From NCBI GenBank assembly GCA_022432975.1, contig CM039512.1:3148519-3212518 (forward strand): a DNA stretch of 64,000 bases, in the 5' to 3' direction. Positions within the stretch are counted from its first letter, which is position 1. Every line of letters begins with the position of its first letter. This document shows positions 45,285 to 56,101 of the stretch, one piece after another. The translations under genes and the position numbers were made by a program. The notes under the pieces were generated by a model. The model made no database searches. It was not told where the DNA came from and saw only the letters and a list, made by a program, of their open reading frames with translations. The DNA is from Begonia masoniana (lineage: Eukaryota > Streptophyta > Magnoliopsida > Cucurbitales > Begoniaceae).

Positions 45285-46456
45285 GAGGACACAAACAGAG
45301 AAATATGCAACATTTTCTCTCAAGTTTTCGTTGTTCTTAGAATCTATAAAAAATAGGTTTGAATAATATATGCTTTGAATCATCAAAAAACAGGTTTGAC
45401 AGCAAGAAGAACGTGGCAGAAAACATTCTGTGGAGAAGCATTTTGCATGTCATCCAATTGTCCAACAAATAGTTGTTAATCATCAAACTAATACACACTT
45501 CCGAACCAGTGAAGAGCCTCATTTACAACTAAGTACATTCTTTCATGTAGTGCATCAGTCAGGTAATTGCAGCGATGAAGTAAAAATCCAAACCATCACA
45601 TGTCGAGAGAGGGGCTCTCCAATGATTTCTAGAAAAGACATTAATTTTCTATATTAAACAAAAGAACTATTTAAGAAGACGATTCGTAACTCCAAAACTA
45701 AAATAGAACTATTTTGGCTCAAATCAGATATGGAAAAAAAAAAAGGCCAATGACATCAAAACAACCAAAATGATGGCAGTAATGACAACAACATTGAGTA
45801 TTCAAGGACGCCCCTTTTAACAAGAAATTAAATATTGAATAAATATCATTACAGGAAAAAAGCGGCAGATCAACTGCATAATCACAGAGGTGATTCAGAA
45901 GCCACGAAAAGTAAATAGTTAAAGCAGGCAACCGAAATGCAAAAGACGGAGAGAAGGAAGAAAAAACCCTTATTTTAATTCCAAAAGCAAGCACCAGAAG
46001 ACAGCCAGAGAAGAGACTTACCGAGAAGAGACGAGACAGGAAGGAAGTTGACGAGCTGGCGATTCTGAAAAATTGGAGAGGGAGGAAGCTCTCGATTTCG
46101 AGCTGAAGACTCTGGAAAATGGAAAAATCGGAGGGCGGGGGGGAAGCTCGCAATTTCGGGTTTGGTCCACTGGAAAAATCTAAGAGGGAGCAGGGAGCAA
46201 GGTGAAGATTTAGGGATTTAGGGCTAGAGGATTGAGCAGAGCAACAAAGGAGAAAACGAATAGTAAGGATAAAAGTTATGTTTTTTAAGAAATTTGGATT
46301 CTGCACGTGCACTAACTGTAGGGTTTTAACGGAAATTTTAAAAAGGTTTAAAACGATAACAGAATAATTGTACAAGGTTCGACTTGCCGATTTTTTTAGT
46401 ACAAGGGTCTACCTGAAATAATGTGTATAGTACATGGTTAAAATTGATGATTTCCC
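45285..46456 (-). repeat. Right terminal inverted repeat of the MULE
   Basis: Inverted partner of 37157-38330, with only scattered differences, ending in GATTTCCC at 46456 followed by the duplicated TATTTTATA. Confidence 0.9.
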
Positions 46457-46465
46457 TATTTTATA

Positions 46466-46960
46466 TTTGGTTTCTTTCTAAATATCTTAATATTCTTATC
46501 ATGTTTGGTTTTTTGTCTCATGATAAATAATATGTATGTTCTCGTTGTATTCTTAAATTTTAATTATTAGTTATAGATTATATAATTTAATTTTAAATCT
46601 TAAGTACAAACTATATTATAGATTACTGTTGAGAATTAAACGATAATAATCGAAAAAATAAAAAATAAACGTGGAAAGTAGAGACACCAAAATTTACGCA
46701 TAAAACCTTAGACGAGAGAAAAATCATGGGCATAGAAGAAATTTACCATCGAAAATCAAGATATAATGAGTTTTGCAACTCAAATATCAATCTACAGAAA
46801 AAAAAAAACATAAAATTTTAATATTGATATACGATTTCGACCTGGACCAACTAAACTTCGGATTTTACCGAACACTCTATACAAAGACAGGATCAGATCT
46901 TGTATGCTTCCTTACTCTTGCCAACCTCCCATAAAGACCCTCAAGTTCATAAAATTCTTT
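46466..46960. other. Spacer with a decayed LTR-like relic
   Basis: About 46627-46885 follows the layout of the LTRs at 52511 and 55817: TGTTGAG start, a GAAAATAAA-type stretch, CACC(A/G)AA(T)TTTACG, AATGAGTTTTGC(A/G)ACTC. Divergence is high. It looks like an old solo LTR of a related copia family. Neither end nor a flank duplication is certain. Confidence 0.45.
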
Positions 46961-48912
46961 GGGAAATTACCATTTTCATCCACGAACTAAGAGCATTTTT
47001 TCGTTTTCGAAGCCACGCAAAATTTTTTTTTGAACAATATAAACCCGTAACGTTTCAAAAGTGTCAAAAATCAACCACGCCGGACGGACTCAAAAAAACA
47101 GCGTCATATGGGGGTACGGTCACGTGACAGTACCTGCTGGACGCTGTTTTTTGAGTCCGTCCGGTATACTGTTCACAGTGAACAGTACCCACTTAGTTTT
47201 TTTTTTTAATGTTTTATAAATTGATTTTTAAAACCTACTAAAACGATATTGGATTGTACTTAAAGTTTGATCACCTATCAACCACGTTAGAGAAGCTAAT
47301 ACGAAAATTTTCGTATTTTACAATCTTTCCATGGTTATGAATTGTTTTAACTTGGTTTTTAAATCAAATAATTACTAAAATTAACAATAAAGAGTACAGT
47401 GTTATAAAATTACGAAACTTTTCAGATTATCTTCTCTAACGTGGTAAATATGTGATAAAAATTTTAAGTAAATCCATATCGTTTTAGTACATTTAAAATT
47501 ATTTATAAATAAAAAAAAAACTCAAACGGTCTGTTCGGTACTGTTCACAGGAACAGTACCAGTTTGAGTTTTTTTTTTCTATTTTTATAGATTGAATTTT
47601 TTAAAAACTGTTAAACGATATTGATTTACTTAAATGTTTATCACATATCCTCACGTTATGAGAAGATAATCTGAAAGTTTTCGTGATTTTCTAACACCTT
47701 GTAGATTATGTCTTAGTGAATTAATTTATAAAACATACGTAAAAACATATAATCAATCATGTAAGATTGTAGAAGTTCACAAAAATTTTCGTATTATCTT
47801 CTCTAACGTGGTGAATATGTGATAAATTTTAAGTAAATCCAAAAACTCAAATGGGTAATGTTCACTGTGACAGTACTGGAGTACTCAAAAAAAAAAACTC
47901 CCGCGGTACTGTTCACGTGAACAGTACCTGCTGGACCTGTTTTTTTGGAGTCGGTCCGGTACTGTTCACAGTGAACAGTACCCATTTGAGTTTTTTTTTT
48001 TAATTGTTTTATAAATTGATTTTTAAAAACTACTAAACATATAGGCTTTAACTTAAAATTTTTAAATCACTATTCACCACGTTAATGAGAAGGGGATAAT
48101 ACGAAGAATTTTTCGTGATTTTACAATACTTACCTGATTTATATATAATTGTTTAGGCGTATGTTTTATAAAATAATTTACTAAAATTACAAATAATCGT
48201 ACAAGTGTTCGAAAATAATTACGAAACTTTTCAGATTAATCTTCTCATAAGTGGTAAATATTTGATCACAAATTTTAAGTAAACGCAATATCCGTTTTAG
48301 TACTTTTAAAAATACTTTATAAAATAGAAAAAAAAAACTCAAACGGGTACTGTTCGGTACTGTTCAGCAGTGACTAGTACCAGTTTGAGTTTTTTTTTTC
48401 TATTTTATAAATAATTTTTTAAAAACTTTTAAAGCGATATTGGATTTAGCTTAAATTTTTATCACATATTCATCACGTTATGAGAAGATAATCTGAAAAG
48501 TTTCGTGATTTTCTAACCCTTGTCCATTTATTGTTAATTTTATTGAATTATTTTATAAAACATAGTAAACAAATTATGAATAATCATGTAAGTATTGTAA
48601 AATCACAAAAATTTTCGTATTAGCTTCTCTAACGTGGTGAATAGTTATAAAATTTTAAGTACTCCAAAAAACTCAAATGGGTAATTTTCCTGTGAACAGT
48701 ACTGGACGTACTCACAAAAAAAAAAAGGCGTCTCCGAGCCGGTCAGCTGTTCACGTGCACAGTACCCCCCGCTGGACCTGTGTTTGAGTCTGTCCGGCGT
48801 GGTTATTTTTTACACTTTTTCGAACGTTACGGTTTATATTGTTAAAAAAAACTCTTCCTTGGTTGAAAACTAAAAATAGCTCTTAGTTCTTGGACGAAAT
48901 TTGTAATTTTCC
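46961..48912. mobile_element. Fold-back element of nested palindromes (1.95 kb)
   Basis: The outer 145 bp are inverted repeats (GGGAAATTACCATTTTCAT at left; the complement of GGAAAATTACAAATTTCGT at right). The flanks AATTCTTT (46953-46960) and AATTCGTT (48913-48920) match in 7 of 8 bases. The interior is a tandem pair of about 790 bp, and each copy is itself made of inverted halves centred on GTACTGTTCAC(N)GTGAACAGTAC palindromes (47163-47189, 47905-47928, 47958-47982 and weaker ones near 47530 and 48360). Nothing coding. The TIR start resembles that of the MULE, so a non-autonomous MULE or Foldback-type element is plausible. Confidence 0.7.
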
Positions 48913-49369
48913 AATTCGTTATAACATATAAATGCAGGATAGAGAGAGGGAAGAGGTTCGTGTCTGAAGGGATGGACCTGGTTATGAACTTCCGACTGGC
49001 AATTAATGGCAGCATTAGCCCCCATTGCCTGCGCTTATTTATTTGATATGATACTGATATGTTGGGTCTTCTTCAATGAATCTCCTTTACTTCTCTTCAT
49101 TAATTTGCCTCTGCTCTTAGATCCACCTGCAACTTTTCTGGCCCATCCTCTCCCTATTTCCTACTTCCTTTTCCCCCTCTTAACCTAGCCACTGGCCTGT
49201 CGATAATCAAATTCTTAAAAAGTTCATCTTGTATTATTCAGTTAAACTTTCCAGATACAGTTATCAAGATCGTTTTCTTGGAAACAAAGCTGTAAAGGCT
49301 CGACATTTGTTGTGTTCATAGCTAGTAGACTAGAGTTTCGAGTAATGTCGTGGTTTTAATTGAATTAGA
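48913..49369. other. Non-coding sequence before the second gap
   Basis: No gene recognised. A 60-codon frame (49006-49188) is hydrophobic by composition but has no context. Confidence 0.4.
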
Positions 49370-49469
49370 NNNNNNNNNNNNNNNNNNNNNNNNNNNNNNN
49401 NNNNNNNNNNNNNNNNNNNNNNNNNNNNNNNNNNNNNNNNNNNNNNNNNNNNNNNNNNNNNNNNNNNNN
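49370..49469. other. Assembly gap (100 N)
   Basis: Exactly 100 N. It directly precedes the proline-coding repeats, which probably caused the assembly break. Confidence 0.99.
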
Positions 49470-50978
49470 GCCACCACCTCCACCTCCACCTCCACCTCCT
49501 CCATCTCCCCCACCGCCACCTCCTCCATCCCCGCCACCGCCATCACCTCCGCCACCTCCTCCATCCCCCCACCGCCGCCTCCATCTCCACCACCGCCACC
49601 TCCTCCATCCCCGCCACCGCCATCACCTCCGCCACCTCCTCCCCCACCGCCACCTCCATACTCCATCTCCACCACCACCATCTCAACCTCCTCCCCCACC
49701 ATCTCCACCACCTCCCCTCACCACCACCACCTCCATCTCCCCCACCGCCACCTCCACCACCCCCCTCCATCTCCCCCACCGCCGCCCCCATCTCCACCAC
49801 CACCGCCGCCCCCTCGTCGCCGCCTCCATCGTCGCGCCACCTCCTCCATCCCCGCCACCGCCACCGCCACCGCCACCTCCTCCATCTCACCACCACCATC
49901 TCCACCTCCTCCACAACATTCTCCACCTCACTCCATCACCACCACCCCCTCCATCTACCCCACCGCCACCTCCACCACCCCCTCCATCTCCCCCACCGCC
50001 GCCTCCATCTCCACCACCGCCGCCGCCTCCATCGCCGCCGCCACCTCCTCCATCCCCGCCACCGCCATCACCTCCGCCACCTCCAACATCTCCCCACCAC
50101 CATCTCCACCTCCTCCCCCACCATCTCCACCACGTCCATCACCACCACCCCCTCCATACTCCCCCACCGCCACCTCCACCTCCACCTCCTCCATCGCCGC
50201 CGCCACCACCCCCTCCATCTCCCCCACCGCCGCCTCCATCGCCACCACCACCTCCGCCTCCATTGCCGCCGCCACCTCCTCCATCCCCGCCACCGCCATC
50301 ACCTCCGCCACATCCTCCATCTCCACCACCACCATCTCCACCTCCTCCCCCACCATCTCCACCCCCTCCATCTCCCCCACCGCCACCTCCACCACCCCCT
50401 CCATCTCCCCCACCGCCGCCTCCATCTCCACCACCGCCGCCGCCTCCATCGCCGCCGCCACCTCCTCCATCCCCGCCACCGCCATCACCTCCGCCACCTC
50501 CTCCATCTCCTCCCCCACCATCTCACCTCCTCCCCCACCATCTCCACCACCTCCAATCACCACCACCCCCTCCATCTCCCCCACCGCACCTCCACCACCC
50601 CCTCCATCTCCCCCACCGCCGCCTCCATCTCCACCACCGCCGCCGCCTCCATCGCCACCGCCAACTCCGCCATCCCCGCCACCGCCATCACCTCCGCCAC
50701 CTCCTCCATCTCCACCACCACCACCACCTCCATCACCACCACCCCCTCCATCTCCCCCACCGCCACCTCCATCTCCACCACCACCTCCGCCTCCATTGCC
50801 GCCGCCACCTCCTCCATCACCGCCACCGCCATCACCTCCGCCACCTCCTCCATCTCCACCACCTCCATCACCACCTCCACCCCCTCCATCTCCGCATCTC
50901 GCCTCACCCTCACCGCCACCACCCCCTCCTTCCCCACCTCCTCCACGAATACGTCCACCATTCTGTCGCCGACTTTGA
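49470..50978 (+). repeat. Proline/serine-coding low-complexity region
   Basis: The plus strand is CCN/TCN codons almost throughout (SPPPPPP and PPPSPPPP runs), with a higher-order repeat of roughly 180-330 bp. No Tyr or Lys motif like those in the extensins further on is present. The proline frame shifts repeatedly, so I cannot name one CDS; one frame ends PPRIRPPFCRRL and TGA at 50978. It may be the hydroxyproline-rich part of an LRX, PERK or formin-type gene whose rest lies in the gap, or simple-sequence DNA. Confidence 0.5.
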
Positions 50979-52505
50979 TCTCCATTATCATCTTAACCTT
51001 CTACTATTCCAATGCGAGTTTAAATTGCAACGCTAAAGATCTCTACTTCAAGAATAAAGTTGTATTGCTTCATGCAATGATAAGACAAAAATTGTGCTTG
51101 TCACGACAATGTAATGGTCATTTCATAAATAAAAGTGATCTATTAAGCTTGTCTTTTGTTACTTCTTTTCCATTTTAAACATATTGAAGAACTTAATTCT
51201 CTCAAAATAGTGTTTACAACTGGATGAGCACAAGAGTATATGCTGTCATGGATTTATCTCTTAGAACTCAACTCTCAGCAGAAAGAAAACATAACAAATT
51301 AGAAACAAAGAACATACGAGAAATTTGTAATAGTTCAGTACAATGCATACATCCATTCTCAAGGCTGTAAACTTTTATTGCTAAATCAACAAACTGTCCA
51401 AGAGATATATCCATGGATTAGTTACACACTAAAGATCAATGAAGCTGTAACTGAGAATCTGAAAAAGAGATAAACATATACGATTGCAAAAGAAAAACCG
51501 ACTAAACAGAATCAACCATAGAAATCAAAGCGACTTGTTGATTAAAGAACAAACCCTTCTTTTTCGACTGTACGGATCAACTTATGGACTTCGTCCTCTA
51601 AAAACTCTCTCTTCTCTCCTTCCCCGAAGATTGCACCAAGATTAGTACAAACTATCAGTTAACATAATGTTCAATCTCAATAATAGCACTAACTAATTAT
51701 ATTAGCACTAGTTATTGCATTGAGTTGCTTAATTGGAGAATCAATTACTTAAGCAACATCATTTTCTTTTTAAGGTATAAGTGATAGGTTATTAATTCTG
51801 AAAACTGTTTGTCAAAATAAGTTTCATCTGCCACGACCACAAGCATATTGTTCACGTTACCAACCCATGTCGCCATCCAATATCACGTCATTCACTTCTT
51901 ACTGAAATGTTTATGCAAAACCAATTAAATTTTACGTAATAATATGTTATAATTGATCATACTTGTGAAAATGTAATCTATTTTATCAAGTTGGCCATGC
52001 AAATAATTCAATCTTTCTATAAAATTCTCGTTTTATTTTTGCTATATGTTGTAGATTCTGACATTTTGTGACGTAAGAAAAGACCATCGAGGGGAGGGTT
52101 ACCCTTTGCCACAGTCCGTCATATATCTCAACTATTTGATGGAGTCACTGAAAAGATGTTCAAAGCTCCATTTTTGTAACATTTTTGGATAATTTGGTAT
52201 TTGAGCAAGTCAATTTCTTATGGTATATTATATAGAGGGTGGATGTAATGATTTTAATAGTCAAGTTAAAACTCAGATTTTTTATTGCAAATGAGAAACA
52301 ACAGATCTCTCACATAAATTTCAACGTTACAAAATGAATAATGAACATGATATAAGGAATATGACCTATTTCTATAATATTCAAAAATTAGATAATTTAA
52401 AATCTTCAGGCTCAACCTCAAAAGGGCATGACGACAAATATTTTATTTGCCCAAAATGGATGATCATATAAAAAAGATAGTCATTGGTTTACTGTATGAG
52501 AGGGG
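50979..52505. other. AT-rich non-coding DNA
   Basis: No gene recognised. The last part (up to 52510) is the sequence that followed the extensin stop codon before the copia element inserted there. Confidence 0.45.
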
Positions 52506-52962
52506 GTGATTGTTAGGATTAGACGCCCTAATCCACCTGTAACGAACGATCCAGAAAATCAAAAAAGAAAAAACGAGAAAATAATGGACACCGAATTTTA
52601 CGTGAAAACCCTAGAAAGGGAAAAAACCACGGGCAGAGGAGAGAATCACTAATATCAAATTCGGTACAATGAGTTTTGCGACTCAAGCATCAATATATAG
52701 AGAAAACCTAAAACCCTTATATTGATAATTGGCCCGACCCAACCCAACTAGAATTCGGGTCACACCAAATTCTAACAAACTCCACATTGACACGAATTCT
52801 ACAAGAGAGATCCATTGGGCTACTCGGCCCAAACTAAAGCGAATCCAGAACACTGAACTCTGACAATCTCCACCTTCAACGAAATTTCGGTGCAAGAAAA
52901 CAAATTTGCAAAACCTCATTAAAAAAAAGCTCCTCTACCACAAAGGCCCCAGATAGGCCAAC

Positions 52963-54628
52963 TCAGAATCCGATACCGATCAAGTTTAAGCCTCGCTTAA
53001 ACTTGAGAAATTTACTTGAGAAGAAATCACATCTCCTCCTCCATGGTATCACTGAACTATCAGAGTTGCTGCAACGAACTCCATCTGAACATGTCGAAGA
53101 CTCCACACAGGAATCATTACCCTCGAACACATTCAATGTATAATCCACAGTTTCATCATATCGTCCCGAAGTTTTAACCTTCCGCATTGTTCTGCCTTTG
53201 ACGATATTATTCTGATGTGAAACTGAAACTGATGACTGAACATCTGTAATAGGCTGACTCACCGGCTCTGATGTACCCTCAGATCCCAATCTGAACTTCA
53301 CCCGAGAACCTGACTTCTGCCGAGTCTTCTCAACCTTTCTCTTGGAAGGTGAATTCACAAACTTTACAGCCTTATTACCCATCACATTGACTGTGGAACC
53401 CGCGATCTTCGCATGCATCACATATAATGAGGAGCATTTTTCTCCTCTCGCCACAATCAATGAACCTCTGGTAAGCTTCCGTTTTCCATCACGAAAGGTG
53501 TTGCCAAAACCTTCGTCGTCGAGCTTCCCAATCGAGACCAAATTCTTGCGGATGTCAGGGATATGCTTTACACCTCTCAATACCAAGGTGTTGCCGATGT
53601 TGGTCTCCAAATACACATCTCCCATACCAATGGCTTTTGCAACGCCACCATTTCCCATTCTCACACTTCCAAAGTCACCCGAAGTGTAGGATGTAAAGAA
53701 ATCTCTCCGCGAAGTGGCATGTATTGAAGCACCACTATCAATCACCCAACTCGTATCTTGGCAAGTGACATTTACGACATCCTCGTCGTACACACTAAAG
53801 GACTCCTCGGTGGCTGTATCTGCCTCCTCGTCTATGTCACCCTCTTCGAACATCTTTTCCTTTTCTTTGGCAATTAGATTCTCCCGAAGAAACTTGTGAC
53901 AAAATCTCTTTGTGTCCTTTCTTACCACAATGATAACACTCAAAGTTGGCGTGTTTTCCAGACTTCCTCTGACTTCGATTTCTATTGCCCGGACCTTTAC
54001 TTTGACTTCTGCCCCTATTTTCAACATTCAGAGCTGAACCTATCGATATTACACCAGAATCAATCTTACGAACCTCCTCGGCAAGAATACGATCTCTCAC
54101 ATCGGTAAATACCAGTTTAGTACTTCCAACTGAGTTACTAACTGCAGCTCTCATAGGTTCCCAACTATTCGGTAGAGACGCCAACAAAATTAGGGCACGA
54201 ACCTCATCATCTTCAAAATCAATTTCCACAGATAGCAATTGATTCACAATAGTATTGAACTCATTCAGATGCGCTGCGACAGAAGCACCATCAATCATCT
54301 TCAGATTAAAAAGCTTCTTCATAATAAATATCTTATTATTCGCAGACAGTTTCTCGTACATATCAGACAGAGCCTTCATCAGACTCGCGGTGGTCTTCTC
54401 CTTCGCCACGTTGTGAGCAACGCTTTTGGCTAGTGTCAATCGGACGACTCCCAAAACCTTTCTATCAAGGAGATTCCATTCACCGTCTTCCATCTTCTCT
54501 GGCTTCACACTCAGAGGAAGTTGAAGATCTTTCCCGTACAAGTAATCCTCGATTTGCATTCTCCAGAATGCGAAATCTGTCCCATCGAATTTTTTAATAC
54601 TGGATCCTGTGCTATCCTCACCTGACAT
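52963..54628 (-). pseudogene. Gag-protease of the deleted copia element
   Basis: The start is ATG 54628 (MSGEDSTGSSIKKFDG). The gag domain runs about 220 residues to the knuckle CYHCGKKGHKKRFCHK, inside which the frame shifts by one base (about 53905). Then come WVIDSGASIHAT (protease), VRMGNGG, LRGVKHIPDIRKNLVSIGKLD and SSLYVMHAKI. Directly after the point where the GAG-pre-integrase histidine block would follow, the text becomes a Ser/Lys-rich tail (KRKVEKTRQKSGSRVKFRLG) of unknown origin, ending at 52963. So the deletion spans everything from integrase to RNase H. The frameshift makes this copy inactive unless it is an error. Confidence 0.85.
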
Positions 54629-55802
54629 CGTTATCAATGTCCAATAACCAAAATAGATATTTCCAGATTAATTATTCAACCCCAATAATCAATCTCCACA
54701 ATATCAATAAATCTACCAAATAAATTTTCCGAGCCCGAAAATATTTGAATCGATAACCTTGCCCAAATATTTCCCCAAAATTGCTCCCTTTTAAAATCAT
54801 AATAAATCCTGCAGAATATTCTGAACCAATAAAAATCACCCAACAAACCGATAATTTCCCGATTAATTATTCAACCCAATAATCAATCCAAGTCTGCCCA
54901 AAAACGGATAATTTTATTCCAAAAAATATCCCAAAAAATTTGCTGTTCGCCAAAGATCAGAACCGGAGATCACGCAATCGCCAAATATATCTGCTCCCAA
55001 TAATTCAGAATAACACCCAAATATAATGAAGAAAATTCCAGATATTTCCAATATTGAAAAATCAAATATCTCAATCCAACTACTTCACGAATTTCTGAAC
55101 TAATTTCACAGTTCCCCTCTGTCTGTGTATTTGGCCGTCAACGGAGTTTTCTGGACGGAGTTACGGGGCAGCGGGGTCTTTGCAGCGAACGGCGATCGGC
55201 CCTGTTCGATGCCCGAGGATAGCGGCGGCTACGACAGCAGCGACAGAAGAGTCTTCTTCTGTGCGAAATCGGCGGCTTCTTCTCCTCCTTTGGCGTGCGA
55301 CGGTGGGCAGCAGCTAGGGCGCCTCTGTTCTCGTCGGACGGCGGAGACAGAGAACAGGCGGTGACTCTCTCTCTGTTTCACGACAATCGGCGACGAACGT
55401 CTGTTTCTTCGCGGCTCGGGATTCAAGCGTCGGAGTTGCTTGGATCTGCGTCGGCAGTGGGTTCAATCGGAGCGACGGCGGCGAACGACTCTTCGCGTCA
55501 GAGCGTTATGCGTCGAAACAGATCGGCGCTCTGTTCGCGCGGCGGTCGGCGACGAGCTCGGGCTTCGCGGCGAACAGAATAGAACACACTTCTGTTCTCG
55601 TTGTTTTTCTTCTCTGTTCGGCGAACAGAACACAACCAAAGAAAAAAAATCTTTTTCTTTTCCTTTTTTTTTCTTTTTTATTTCCTATTTCTTTTTCCAA
55701 CAAAATTGCAAATTTTACTAACTGAAAATTGTAAACCTGAAATCGATCGATACACTTCGAAGACGCAAACCTTGATTTTCGAAAACCACTTCAACTTCGA
55801 AG
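54629..55802 (-). other. Long leader of the deleted copia element
   Basis: Nearly 1.2 kb separates the 5' LTR from the gag start, much longer than in the other two copia elements here (about 40 bp). The part at 55100-55600 is GC-rich with CpG and open in several frames, unlike the AT-rich rest. I recognise no product. A captured piece of host DNA is possible. Confidence 0.5.
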
Positions 55803-56101
55803 CTTTGATAGCAATTGTTAGGATTAGACGCCCTAATCCACCTGTAACGAACGATCCAGAAAACCGAAAAAGAAAAAATGAGAAAATAATGGACACCGAA
55901 TTTTACGTGAAAACCCTAGAAAGGGAAAAAACGACAGGTAGAGGAGAGAATCACTAATATCAAATTCGGTACAATGAGTTTTGCGACTCAAGCATCAACA
56001 TATAGAGAAAACCTAAAACCCTAATATTGATAATGGGTCCGACCCGGCCCAACTAGAATTCGGGTCACACCAAATTCTAACAGTGATGATGATGAGTACT
56101 A

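Larger units (their letters stand above)
37157..46456 (+). mobile_element. 9.3-kb Mutator-like element (MULE) with long TIRs
   Basis: Both ends read GGGAAATTATCAATTTTAACC or its near match inward. The inverted repeats extend about 1.17 kb (37157 to about 38330, and about 45285-46456). TATTTTATA is duplicated perfectly at 37148-37156 and 46457-46465, the 9-bp signature of MULE insertion. Inside lie a mudrA-type transposase gene (+) and a small GRF-zinc-finger gene (-). A solo LTR (39259-41694) inserted later. Without that insertion the element would be about 6.9 kb. Confidence 0.95.
52511..56082 (-). mobile_element. Copia derivative coding only gag and protease
   Basis: LTRs are 52511-52777 and 55817-56082 (TGTTAG..CTAACA), roughly 5% different by eye. 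GTGAT is duplicated at 52506-52510 and 56083-56087. On the minus strand the primer site TGCTATCAAAGC (55803-55814) is two changes from the standard, and the purine tract is GTGGAGTT next to 52777. The 3.57-kb element has no integrase, reverse transcriptase or RNase H, so it needs enzymes from elsewhere. Confidence 0.92.

Noticed and set aside
47905..47982. Perfect palindromes followed by T-runs, resembling terminators
   Set aside because: Rho-independent terminators do not apply in a plant nucleus, no gene ends here, and the palindromes are repeated parts of the fold-back element.
49955..50991. Minus-strand Met/Val/Glu/Gly-rich frames
   Set aside because: Antisense of the CCACC-rich proline-coding array.
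52501..52510. AGGGGGTGAT before 52511 as a polypurine tract of a plus-strand element
   Set aside because: The coding order, primer site and GTGAT duplication show the element is on the minus strand. This tract is flanking host DNA.
55125..55721. Overlapping plus-strand frames of 79-95 codons in GC-rich DNA
   Set aside because: Open because of composition, in several frames at once and with no family match; kept only as a note on the element's unusual leader.
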